DNA from: Opitutus sp. GAS368
Lineage (GTDB): Bacteria > Verrucomicrobiota > Verrucomicrobiia > Opitutales > Opitutaceae
Assembly: GCA_945871085.1 (NCBI GenBank)
Contig: CAMBVX010000014.1
Location: forward strand, 1-41,036
Direction of reading: 5' to 3'
Length of the DNA stretch: 41,036 nucleotides
Of the stretch, positions 34,239 through 41,036 are shown piece by piece. Numbering within the stretch: the stretch's first letter is position 1; each line of letters starts with the position of its first letter. The position numbers and the translations under genes were made by a program. The notes beneath the pieces are model-generated. The model had not been told where the DNA came from and made no database searches. It saw only the letters and a list, made by a program, of their open reading frames with translations.

Positions 34239-35078
34239 ATGAAAAAAATTCCTACCCTTCTGGCGCTCGCGTTCACGTGCAGTCTTGCCGTTCAGGCCGC
34301 TGAACTGGTGAAAAAATGGGAGACTCCGGCCACCCTGTTTACGCCGGAGTCCGTGCTTTTTTCGGCCAACGACAAAGTGCTCTATGTTTCGAATATCGGA
34401 GCGGGCACCGATCCATGGGCGAAGGATGGCAATGGCTCGATCGCCAAGGTCGGGCTCGATGGAAAAGTCATCGCGGCCGAGTGGGTCAAGGGGCTCGATG
34501 CGCCGAAGGGGCTCGGATTGCGGGCGGGCAAACTTTACGTCGCGGATCTGAGCCGGGTGGTGGTGATCGATGTGGCCAAGGGAGCGATTGAAAAGACGAT
34601 CGAGATCGAGGGAGCGAAGGGCTTGAACGACATCACGGTTGATGCGGCCGGCGTCGTCTATGTTTCCGAATTCAAGGCGGGCAAGGTTTACGCGATCTCC
34701 GGGGGAAAGCCGGTCCTGTTCCTCGCTGGCCTGAAGACGCCGAATGGCCTGCTCGCGCACGGCAAGGTGCTCTATGTTTTGGACAGCGGAGGGTTGTCTG
34801 TGACGGGCGCGGGTCCGAGCAAGGCGCTGACGAAGATCGTGGATGGCCTGGAGGGTGGTACGGATGGGATCGAGCACATCAAGGGCGACGAATTTATCGT
34901 GTCGTGCTGGGGCGGCGTGGTCTACCACGTGAATGTGGCGACGAAACAGCAGCAGGTCTTGTTGGATACGCGCGCCGCGAAGGTGCACTCGGCCGATATC
35001 GGCTACGATGCGGCGAAGCGGATGGTCTATGTGCCGACTTTCTTCACGAACACGGTGGTGGCTTACGAGGTGAAGTAA
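34239..35078 (+). CDS. Secreted six-bladed beta-propeller (SMP-30/NHL-like)
   Basis: 279 residues beginning MKKIPTLLALAFTCSLAVQA, a clear signal peptide; the longer open frame upstream is not coding. Repeating propeller blades are visible: TPESVLFSANDKVLYVSNIG, GLGLRAGKLYVADLSRVVVI, GLNDITVDAAGVVYVSEFKA, PNGLLAHGKVLYVLDSGGLS and ADIGYDAAKRMVYVPTFFTN. The pattern is that of periplasmic SMP-30/gluconolactonase-like or NHL propellers common in this phylum. A calcium-dependent lactonase activity is possible but not shown by specific residues. It is divergent from the DUF2293 gene with a 93-base gap and is followed by a palindromic repeat. Confidence 0.88.
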   Translation: MKKIPTLLALAFTCSLAVQAAELVKKWETPATLFTPESVLFSANDKVLYVSNIGAGTDPWAKDGNGSIAKVGLDGKVIAAEWVKGLDAPKGLGLRAGKLYVADLSRVVVIDVAKGAIEKTIEIEGAKGLNDITVDAAGVVYVSEFKAGKVYAISGGKPVLFLAGLKTPNGLLAHGKVLYVLDSGGLSVTGAGPSKALTKIVDGLEGGTDGIEHIKGDEFIVSCWGGVVYHVNVATKQQQVLLDTRAAKVHSADIGYDAAKRMVYVPTFFTNTVVAYEVK

Positions 35079-35203
35079 GCGACAGGACGGGCGGCAATCT
35101 TCGGGCCGATGGTAGCGCGGGGTGCGCGAGGCGTGCGAGGCGTGCGGGGGTAACCCGGTTGGATGTCTTCTGCGCTACCCTTCTGCGCATGAGTGCTCCG
35201 AGT

Positions 35204-35304
35204 TTGTCATTGCGAAGGAGCCGAAGCGACTGCGGCAATCCATCGTGCGTGTCGCACACCGTGGTGGATTGCCGCAGTCGGCGGAGCCTCTTTCGCAAGG
35301 ACAA
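35204..35304. repeat. Full-length dispersed palindromic repeat
   Basis: The best copy in the window. The left arm starts TTGTCATTGCGAAGGAGC and reaches GGCAATCCA. A short spacer containing GTGCG-TGT-CGCAC follows, then the right arm begins TGGATTGCCGCAGTCGG and ends CGCAAGGACAA. Arms are about 39 bases with few mismatches. It lies between two convergent genes, where it may also act on both mRNA 3' ends. Confidence 0.8.
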
Positions 35305-35313
35305 GCGGGGCGA

Positions 35314-35333
35314 CGGCGGCTGGAAAGCCGCCG
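35314..35333 (-). terminator. 8-bp hairpin after the PQQ-propeller gene
   Basis: CGGCGGCT-GGAA-AGCCGCCG, perfect arms with a tetraloop, 20 bases beyond the stop of the gene at 35353. No T run follows on the minus strand, so termination is uncertain. Confidence 0.4.
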
Positions 35334-35352
35334 GTCCGTTGGGCTCGGTGCC

Positions 35353-36597
35353 TCAGGGGGCTTTGACGTCGAAGCAGTAGATCAAGTCCTGGTCGCGGAG
35401 GTAGAGTTTGCCATGGCTGATGACGGGGTGCGTCCAGATCTTGCCCTTTTCGCTGCGGATTTTCGTCTGCGGAGAGAGCGTGAAGCGGCTGATTTCTTTC
35501 CACGCAGTGGGCGACACCTCGGCGAGGACGAGCGCGCCTGATCGTTCATCGAGGCAGTAGAGCATGCCGTCGGCCGAAGTGATCGCCCCTTTGCCGAGGC
35601 TCTTGTTCATCCAGCTTTCGGCCCCGGTGGCGAAGTCTTGGCAGACCCAACCGTTGTCATTGTGCCCGTAGACGTGATTCCCGACGAGGACCACGCCGCC
35701 GTGGTGGTTCTTCATGACTTTATTTTCGTAGACCTCGGTGACTTGGTTGTCGGCGCCGATGCGGACGAGTTTCGAACCGGAGCCGTAACCGGCGGTGACG
35801 TAGACTTCGTTGCCGCGGACGATGGGGGTGGGGATGACGGCGGTGCGGCCGGGGAAGCCGGTTTGCCAGAGGAGCTTGCCGTCTTTGGGCGCGAGGCCGA
35901 AGACGGATTTTTCGTTGCGTTGGATAAGCTGGGGCTGGCCGTTGATCTGCGCGGGGACAATCGAGGAGTAGTGGGCTGGTTCGGTGAGCTCGTTGGTCTG
36001 CCACGCGACCTTGCCGGTGAGTTTGTCGAGGGCGGCGACGGTGCCCTGCGCGCCGCCGGGTGTGCAGAGGACATGCGGGCCGACGACGAGGACGGATTCG
36101 GAGTAGCCCCAGTTCGGGGTTTTTCCGCCGAGCTTTTTCATCGTGGTTTGCCAGAGAATTTTGCCGTCGGCCGTGCTGATGCAGACGAGGTCACCGGGGC
36201 CGCTGAGGGCATAAACGCGGTCGCCATCGACGGTGGGTGTGCCGCGTGGGCCGCCGCCCCAGCCGTTGTCGAGGATGCCGCCGAGCTTGGCGGTCCAGAG
36301 TTCTTGGCCGGTGTTGGCGTCGAGGACGAGGAGGATTTCAGAACCGTCGCGGGTGCCGATGGTATAGTATTTTCCCTTGGCGATGGCGGGACCGGAGTAG
36401 CCGTGGCCGGCATTTTCAAAGAGCCAGAGGCGTTTCGGACCTTCGGCGGGCCATGACTTGAGGAGACCTGTTTCCTTGGAAACATCGGAGCGATCAGGGC
36501 CGCGCCACTGCGGCCAGTCGGAGCCGGCAGCGAAGGTCGAGAGCGTCAGCGTGGAGAACGCGAGTAGCGTGGTGAGCGGGCGGAGTGAGGAGGGCAT
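35353..36597 (-). CDS. Secreted PQQ-like (quinoprotein-type) beta-propeller
   Basis: 414 residues with signal peptide (about 1-24). The mature protein starts SDWPQWRGPDRSDVSKETGL, a very common opening of planctomycete/verrucomicrobial 'PQQ-binding-like beta-propeller' proteins. It is followed by repeated tryptophan-docking blades: LDANTGQELWTAKLGG, ISTADGKILWQTTMKKLGG, LDKLTGKVAWQTNEL and APKDGKLLWQTGFPG. Catalytic residues of true PQQ dehydrogenases are not visible, so a structural, binding or complex-forming role is more likely. The proline-rich C/T leader before the ATG has no Shine-Dalgarno. It is divergent from the isomerase-like gene at 36846. Confidence 0.92.
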   Translation of the reverse strand: MPSSLRPLTTLLAFSTLTLSTFAAGSDWPQWRGPDRSDVSKETGLLKSWPAEGPKRLWLFENAGHGYSGPAIAKGKYYTIGTRDGSEILLVLDANTGQELWTAKLGGILDNGWGGGPRGTPTVDGDRVYALSGPGDLVCISTADGKILWQTTMKKLGGKTPNWGYSESVLVVGPHVLCTPGGAQGTVAALDKLTGKVAWQTNELTEPAHYSSIVPAQINGQPQLIQRNEKSVFGLAPKDGKLLWQTGFPGRTAVIPTPIVRGNEVYVTAGYGSGSKLVRIGADNQVTEVYENKVMKNHHGGVVLVGNHVYGHNDNGWVCQDFATGAESWMNKSLGKGAITSADGMLYCLDERSGALVLAEVSPTAWKEISRFTLSPQTKIRSEKGKIWTHPVISHGKLYLRDQDLIYCFDVKAP

Positions 36598-36845
36598 GGC
36601 GGGTGGATGGGTAGAAAAGATGGCGGCACGAAAACCGAAAGGGTGATTTGCGCAACTGTGGAGCGAGGTCTGCGTGGTGGACGGGGTCGGAGTGGGGGGT
36701 GGGAAATCAGTGAGTCGGGCGGACGCCGATACGTAAGACGCGGGAGCATTTGGCAGGATGCGGAGAATTGAGCGTCGAGTAAAATTCGTGAGTCGGCGTG
36801 GGGAAGGCTTGAGCTGGAAGGGAGTTTGGGCGTGGAGTGGAGGGG
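36598..36845. other. Divergent promoter region
   Basis: 248 bases between two divergent genes. A GGAG at 36834-36837 lies 8 bases before the ATG at 36846 and is the clearest Shine-Dalgarno in the window. No convincing -35/-10 pair or palindrome was found. Confidence 0.45.
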
Positions 36846-37760
36846 ATGAAAACGCCCCCGCCTACTCCTCGTCCAAAAACTGCGGTGTCCCGTCGGGAGC
36901 TCTTGCGTGGGGCGGCGGCGCTGGGTGCGGTAGGCTTGGCGGCGGGAGCGGTGACCGGACGCGCGGCCGAGCGTGAGGTGTATCGCGCGAAAAACGGAAA
37001 GGTGCGGCAGTCGGTGGTGCCGTGGTGCTTCAAGCCGATGACGTTGGAGGAACTCTGCGTCGTCGCGGTGCGGCTGGGGCTGCCTTCGGTCGAACTGACC
37101 ACGCCGAATAATTTTCCGTTGCTCAAGAAACATGGGCTCGTGTGCGCGCTGACGAGCAGCCACGGATTTTCCAAGGGCTTCGCGCACGTCGAGGAGCACG
37201 CGGAGTGCCTTAAAGTTTTGCGCGAGCGGATCGACGCCACGGCGGCAGCGGAATTTCCATCGATCATTACTTTCTCGGGGTTTCGCCGCAAAATTTCCGA
37301 CGCGGAGGGGATGAAGAATATGGTCGATGGGCTAAAAAAAATCGCGGGCTACGCGGAGGAGAAAAAGGTGACGGTGTGTCTCGAGATGCTAAATTCGAAG
37401 GACAAGACGGAGATGAAGGGCCACCCGGATTATTTCTGCGACGACATCGACCGCTCGGTCGAGATTTGCCGGCTGGTGGGGTCGGAGCGGGTGAAGGTGC
37501 TCTTCGATATTTACCACGTGCAAATCATGCACGGGGATGTGATCCGGCGCATCCAGCAGCACAAGGAGTGGATCGGTCACTACCACACGGCGGGCGTGCC
37601 GGGGCGCAATGAAATCGATGATACGCAGGAAGTGAACTATGGGCCGATCATGCAGGCGATCGTCGCGACGGGCTATCGCGGCTACGTCGGGCAGGAATTT
37701 ATTCCGCTGCGGGACAAGGTGGTTTCGTTGAGCGAGGCCGTGCGGATTTGCGACGTGTGA
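36846..37760 (+). CDS. Exported hydroxypyruvate-isomerase-like TIM barrel
   Basis: 304 residues from the ATG at 36846; an in-frame GTG lies 9 bases upstream. The N-terminus is a Tat signal (VSRRELLRGAAALGAVGLAA). The barrel matches the Hyi/sugar-phosphate isomerase family (AP endonuclease 2 fold). It has LEMLNSKDK (catalytic-type Glu, metal ligand), LFDIYHVQIMHGD (Asp and His ligands), GHYHTAGVPGRNEID (His/Arg ligands) and GYVGQEFIP (second Glu). All four key positions of hydroxypyruvate isomerase are present, so it should be catalytically competent, but outside the cytoplasm. The substrate is probably a sugar acid or keto sugar, not hydroxypyruvate itself. It is a single-gene unit by spacing. 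Confidence 0.92.
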   Translation: MKTPPPTPRPKTAVSRRELLRGAAALGAVGLAAGAVTGRAAEREVYRAKNGKVRQSVVPWCFKPMTLEELCVVAVRLGLPSVELTTPNNFPLLKKHGLVCALTSSHGFSKGFAHVEEHAECLKVLRERIDATAAAEFPSIITFSGFRRKISDAEGMKNMVDGLKKIAGYAEEKKVTVCLEMLNSKDKTEMKGHPDYFCDDIDRSVEICRLVGSERVKVLFDIYHVQIMHGDVIRRIQQHKEWIGHYHTAGVPGRNEIDDTQEVNYGPIMQAIVATGYRGYVGQEFIPLRDKVVSLSEAVRICDV

Positions 37761-37787
37761 TATCTCCGGCTGTTGGGTAGTCGACTT

Positions 37788-37865
37788 TTGTCATCGCGAG
37801 GTGCGCGAAGCGCGCCGTGGCGATCCAGCTGGATGGCTTCGTCGCTTCGCTCCTCGCCATGACAA
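37788..37865. repeat. Dispersed palindromic repeat (78 bases)
   Basis: Starts TTGTCATCGCGAGG and ends CTCGCCATGACAA, with GGCGATCCAGCTGGAT in the centre. It is the same family as 35204-35304, just after the isomerase-like gene and before the end of the sensor kinase gene. Confidence 0.75.
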
Positions 37866-38005
37866 TCCAAATATTTACAGACGTTGGGCGGCGGCGGCGG
37901 CGAGAGGACACGACTGCACATGACCAACTTGCCGCAGCTGAATCGGCTCAGCGGGAATTTCGCGGGAGTGTATGATGAACTGACAGACAAGCAGAATTTC
38001 CTCTG

Positions 38006-38024
38006 GGCACCGACGGTGGGTGCC
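38006..38024 (-). terminator. Short hairpin after the sensor kinase gene
   Basis: GGCACC and GGTGCC arms with a 7-base loop, 10 bases beyond the kinase stop. The flanking GGGCTTTAGCC is also self-complementary and overlaps the stop codon. No clear T run is present. Confidence 0.35.
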
Positions 38025-38033
38025 ACCAGGGCT

Positions 38034-40898
38034 TTAGCCGAGCCACGGGGCGAGGGCGTCGGCGCACGTGGCCCACGCGATTTTGGCAGCGGATAGGTTT
38101 TGTGCATCAGCGGCGTCCTCGAGCGCGCCGCACGCGGCGTAGAGACGCTCGTCATGGACGACGGCGGCGCTGTTTTTCAGGTAGTGGGCGCGTGACTTCA
38201 ACGCGGTCCAGTCGCGGTGAGTGAGCGCCTCGCTGGTCGCGCGGTGCTGAGCGAAGGCCTCGGCGCGAAAGAGTTGTTTGAGTTGTGATTCTAACGCTAG
38301 AAGGGCGGCGGCGGTGGGTGATGGGCCGGGTTGAAGGTCGAGCGCGGCGCCGAGTGCCGCCAGTTCGACAGGTTTTACCAGAAAATCGTCCATGCCGGCT
38401 GCGAGGGCGAGAGCGCGATCGGTGGCGCTGGCGTGGGCGCTCACGCCCACGATACGCAGCGGGCGACCGAGCTGCGCGCGCAGGCGCCGGGCGACTTCGC
38501 CGCCGTCGAGGCGCGGCATGGCAAGGTCTAGCACGAGTGCGGTGTAGTTTCCCGCGAGCGCTCGGGTGAGGGTTTGTTCACCGTCAATGGCGACGTCGCA
38601 GGTCGCACCTAGGCGGGTGAGGTGGGCCGCGAATAGTTCGCGCACCAGCGTGTTGTCGTCGGCGATGAGCACGCGTTGGCCGGTGAGTGTCGCCGCGCTG
38701 AGCTGCGCGAGGGGCGGCGGGGAGCTCGTGACGCGCACCGGCAGGCGGGCGCGAAAACATGCGCCGCTGCGGCCGTCACTCTCGAGGAGGAGTGAGCCAC
38801 CCGCGCTACGGCACAGGGCCTCGGTGAGGGCCAGCCCGAGGCCGGAGCCTTCGTGCTGAGCGGTCAGGTCGAGGCGCGAAAAGGGTTGGAAAATTTTCGC
38901 GTGATCGGCCGGCGCAATGCCGGGGCCGGTATCGCGGACGGCGAGTTCGACGGTGCACGATTCACCGTCCCGGGCTAGGACCGACAGGGCGATTTCCACG
39001 CCGCCCCGCTCGGTGAATTTGACGGCGTTGCCGACGAGATTGAAGACGATCTGGCGCCAACGGCCCGCATCGGTGGCGAGCCACGTTGGCACGTCGGGTG
39101 TTGACGAGAAATGGAGCGAGAGATTTCGGGCGGAGGCGCGCGGCCGGAAGCTCTCGACGCTTTGGCGGATGAGGTCGGCGAGAGCGGTGGGTTGGCTGAC
39201 GTGGCGGAACGCACCCGCCTCGATCGCGTTGAGGTCGAGAAGGTCGTTGACGAGGCGGAGCATGAGTTCGCCGTGCTGGCGGAGGGCGGCGAGGCGAGTG
39301 CGGCCGGCGGCACTGGTGATTTCGGACGCGAGGAGTTCGCTGTAACCGAGGAGGCCCTGCAGGGGAGTGCGCAGCTCGTGGCTGACCTTGGCGAAAAAAT
39401 TGGTCTTCACGCGGTTGGCTTCGGCGGAGACAGCGGCGGCGCGCAGCGCGGCTTCACGGGTGCGGGCCTGGCGGCGTTGCACGAAGGCACCAGCGATCAG
39501 GGTCAGTCCGAGGGCCGTAATGAGGAGGGGCGCAGCCCGAAAGCGGCGCAGGCTGCTCATGTAGGATTCGGTTTGAGTAAATTCGAGCCAGCCGAGCAGG
39601 CGGCCATCGGCCCCGGTGAGCGCGCCGCGGCAGTAAAAATGGCGGTCAAATTCGGGCACGGGGGCCGCTTCGACGTGAGACGCTCCGGCCGCCGCATTCG
39701 CCTGATCCTGCGGGGTCGCGGCGCGCAGCAGTTCCACGGTGCCTGATGGTCCGGGCGGTTGGTTGGAGGCGGCGGCGACGAGCCAGCCATCGCGCAGCAC
39801 CACGATGCGAGCCACCGAGAGAAAAGGCGTCGCGCGCACGATACGGGCAAGCTCGCGCACCAACGCATCGGATCGGCCATTCGCGAGACCTCCGACGAAG
39901 GCGGAAGCCGGGAGGGGCAGCGCCGAATTCGGGGCGGGGAGGACGAGTTGAAACTCCGCTGAGACGAGCGGTGCCAGGAGCGCAGGATCGATGGTTTTCG
40001 CCGCGGAGGCGGCGCGGCGCAGTCGATTCTGGAGCAGCTCTTCGCGCTGGTCAGCGGCGGTCCTCAGACTGAACGCCAACCCGACGGCGCACCCAATCAA
40101 GGCTGCCAGCAAGTAAGGGCGCGCCTCGGTCGCTCGCCACAGTGGCTCGCTGGGGCGGTCAGACTCCTGGCTTGGCCTCACCAGCGCGAGGATAGCCAGC
40201 ATGGCGGCGCCCGCCTGCCAGAGGGCGGCGAACAAACCAACGCAGGTGGGTGGGCCCGACCGTTGGAGGCTATCAGTCGCGACCGCGAGGGGGCCATAGG
40301 TGGAAAACACGGGGGCCAGGCCGATCGCTCCGATCGCCCATGACGCCGATATTTCGGTGCGCGATTGCCGGATGAGCAGGAGCGCGATGAAGACGGCACT
40401 GATCGCCAGTGTGCTGCCGCCCACGAGAGGATGGGGTGGGTGCAGGGCTAAGATTGCCAGGAGTGGAATGGGGGTGAACCACCGCAAGGCGAGTCCCCGG
40501 CGACCACCGAGCATTCGCCAGCCCCACGCGGTGAGCATGACCGCCGTCGTCGCGACGAGGGCCAGTTCGCCGGCCAGGTTGGGGGCGATCAGCGCCGGGG
40601 CGTAGGTGGAGGCAGTGCCAGGGACGAGCCGTGCGAAGAAAAATCCAAAGGGTGGATTGTAGAGACCGAATTGAATCGCGGCGCTGGTGACACCGGCCCC
40701 GGCGGCCCAAGGCAGCCAGGTCATTTCGCGGCTGTGCGGAGACGACCAGCGCCAGAGCACGAGCGCAAAACTCCAGCCGATCAGCGCGGTGAACCAAACG
40801 ATATCTTGATTCGCTCGCAGCCAGTCCAGCTCCGGCCACGGGGCGGCATCTCCGAGCATGGCGGTCGGATTGGAGAGATGGGTGAGGCCGAGAAACAC
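38034..40898 (-). CDS. Hybrid sensor histidine kinase with receiver and HPt domains
   Basis: 954 residues from a GTG at 40898; an ATG at 40859 is an alternative. About eight transmembrane helices form the N-terminal third (first WFTALIGWSFALVLWRW). An extracytoplasmic sensor region of about 180 residues and one more helix (LLITALGLTLIAGAFV) follow. Then come HisKA with phospho-His in AKVSHELRTPLQG; HATPase with NLVGNAVKFTE, DTGPGIAP and GSGLGLAL; a receiver domain with phospho-Asp in LVLDLAMPRLDGGE; and a C-terminal HPt domain with SRAHYLKNSAAVV. A complete phosphorelay is thus in one chain. It starts 19 bases after a LuxR-type response regulator, its likely output. The signal is unknown. Confidence 0.93.
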   Translation of the reverse strand: MFLGLTHLSNPTAMLGDAAPWPELDWLRANQDIVWFTALIGWSFALVLWRWSSPHSREMTWLPWAAGAGVTSAAIQFGLYNPPFGFFFARLVPGTASTYAPALIAPNLAGELALVATTAVMLTAWGWRMLGGRRGLALRWFTPIPLLAILALHPPHPLVGGSTLAISAVFIALLLIRQSRTEISASWAIGAIGLAPVFSTYGPLAVATDSLQRSGPPTCVGLFAALWQAGAAMLAILALVRPSQESDRPSEPLWRATEARPYLLAALIGCAVGLAFSLRTAADQREELLQNRLRRAASAAKTIDPALLAPLVSAEFQLVLPAPNSALPLPASAFVGGLANGRSDALVRELARIVRATPFLSVARIVVLRDGWLVAAASNQPPGPSGTVELLRAATPQDQANAAAGASHVEAAPVPEFDRHFYCRGALTGADGRLLGWLEFTQTESYMSSLRRFRAAPLLITALGLTLIAGAFVQRRQARTREAALRAAAVSAEANRVKTNFFAKVSHELRTPLQGLLGYSELLASEITSAAGRTRLAALRQHGELMLRLVNDLLDLNAIEAGAFRHVSQPTALADLIRQSVESFRPRASARNLSLHFSSTPDVPTWLATDAGRWRQIVFNLVGNAVKFTERGGVEIALSVLARDGESCTVELAVRDTGPGIAPADHAKIFQPFSRLDLTAQHEGSGLGLALTEALCRSAGGSLLLESDGRSGACFRARLPVRVTSSPPPLAQLSAATLTGQRVLIADDNTLVRELFAAHLTRLGATCDVAIDGEQTLTRALAGNYTALVLDLAMPRLDGGEVARRLRAQLGRPLRIVGVSAHASATDRALALAAGMDDFLVKPVELAALGAALDLQPGPSPTAAALLALESQLKQLFRAEAFAQHRATSEALTHRDWTALKSRAHYLKNSAAVVHDERLYAACGALEDAADAQNLSAAKIAWATCADALAPWLG

Positions 40899-40917
40899 GG
40901 AGTCGGCGGGGCGCGGA

Positions 40918-41036
40918 TCAGAACTGCTCCACGAGCCCGTGGAGGATCGCGTAACGGACGAGCCCGACGGAGTCGAAGATGTTGAGCTTGTCCTTCAAGA
41001 GGCTCAGCTGGTTGTTCACCGTCTTCGGACTGCTGC
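40918..41036 (-). CDS. LuxR-family response regulator, C-terminal fragment
   Basis: Only the last 39 codons are in the window. They encode the second half of a LuxR/FixJ helix-turn-helix (SPKTVNNQLSLLKDKLNI, then SVGLVRYAILHGLVEQF), typical of NarL/FixJ response regulators. The receiver domain must lie outside the window. It is directly upstream of the hybrid kinase and is probably the DNA-binding output of that relay. Confidence 0.85.
   Translation of the reverse strand, partial: SSPKTVNNQLSLLKDKLNIFDSVGLVRYAILHGLVEQF

Noticed and set aside
34146-34988. Extension of the DUF2293 frame to 34988
   Set aside because: It lies antisense to the beta-propeller gene at 34239-35078, which has a signal peptide and clear repeats.
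1-41036. tRNA, rRNA or riboswitch genes
   Set aside because: No cloverleaf, rRNA core sequence or known riboswitch consensus was recognised in the non-coding stretches.

Overview
The window is a GC-rich stretch of about 41 kb, almost certainly from a member of the Verrucomicrobiota and most likely of the Opitutaceae or a close relative. The pointers are the TonB-dependent receptors whose mature N-termini carry the 'LSPF' signature usual in that family, FecI/FecR-type sigma/anti-sigma modules tied to STN-domain proteins, and planctomycete/verrucomicrobial-type secreted proteins (DUF1592-family cytochromes, DUF1552 twin-arginine proteins, many sulfatases). The lineage is inferred from protein families; no rRNA or other marker gene is present.

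Layout. Positions 1-5718 (minus strand) hold an ECF sigma factor, a full-length FecR anti-sigma factor, a TonB-dependent receptor whose frame runs on from an STN domain, and the start of a secreted protein that leaves the window. Positions 5719-6318 are non-coding and repeat-rich. A third receptor (6319-8994) is divergent from a LacI-family regulator (9137-10180). Positions 10441-26576 are one long minus-strand array, in transcription order: ECF sigma factor, truncated FecR, STN protein, TonB-dependent receptor, PhoD-like phosphatase/phosphodiesterase, sulfatase, DUF1552 protein, DUF1592 cytochrome, sulfatase, sulfatase. After a 561-base non-coding stretch, a second minus-strand group (27138-34145) carries a DUF2293 protein, a sialate O-acetylesterase-like protein, a large DUF1592 cytochrome and a DUF1552 protein. 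The right end holds two secreted beta-propeller proteins, an exported hydroxypyruvate-isomerase-like TIM barrel, a hybrid sensor kinase with its own HPt domain, and the C-terminus of a LuxR-type response regulator.

How it may work together. The central array looks like an uptake and degradation locus for a sulfated and perhaps phosphorylated or acylated organic substrate. A receptor imports ligand across the outer membrane, three exported sulfatases and a PhoD-like enzyme remove ester groups, and the DUF1592/DUF1552 pair adds an extracytoplasmic heme protein of unknown reaction. No glycoside hydrolase, polysaccharide lyase or sulfatase-maturing enzyme is visible in the window. Control would be by cell-surface signalling (receptor, STN, FecR, sigma), but the FecR of this array has lost its sigma-binding and membrane segments. 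An AT-rich motif recurs upstream of both sigma genes and both STN regions.

Other notable structures are a dispersed palindromic repeat family in at least five places, a 16-base G tract, a 65-base near-perfect palindrome after the first receptor, and start codons that are mostly preceded by C/T-rich leaders instead of Shine-Dalgarno sequences.
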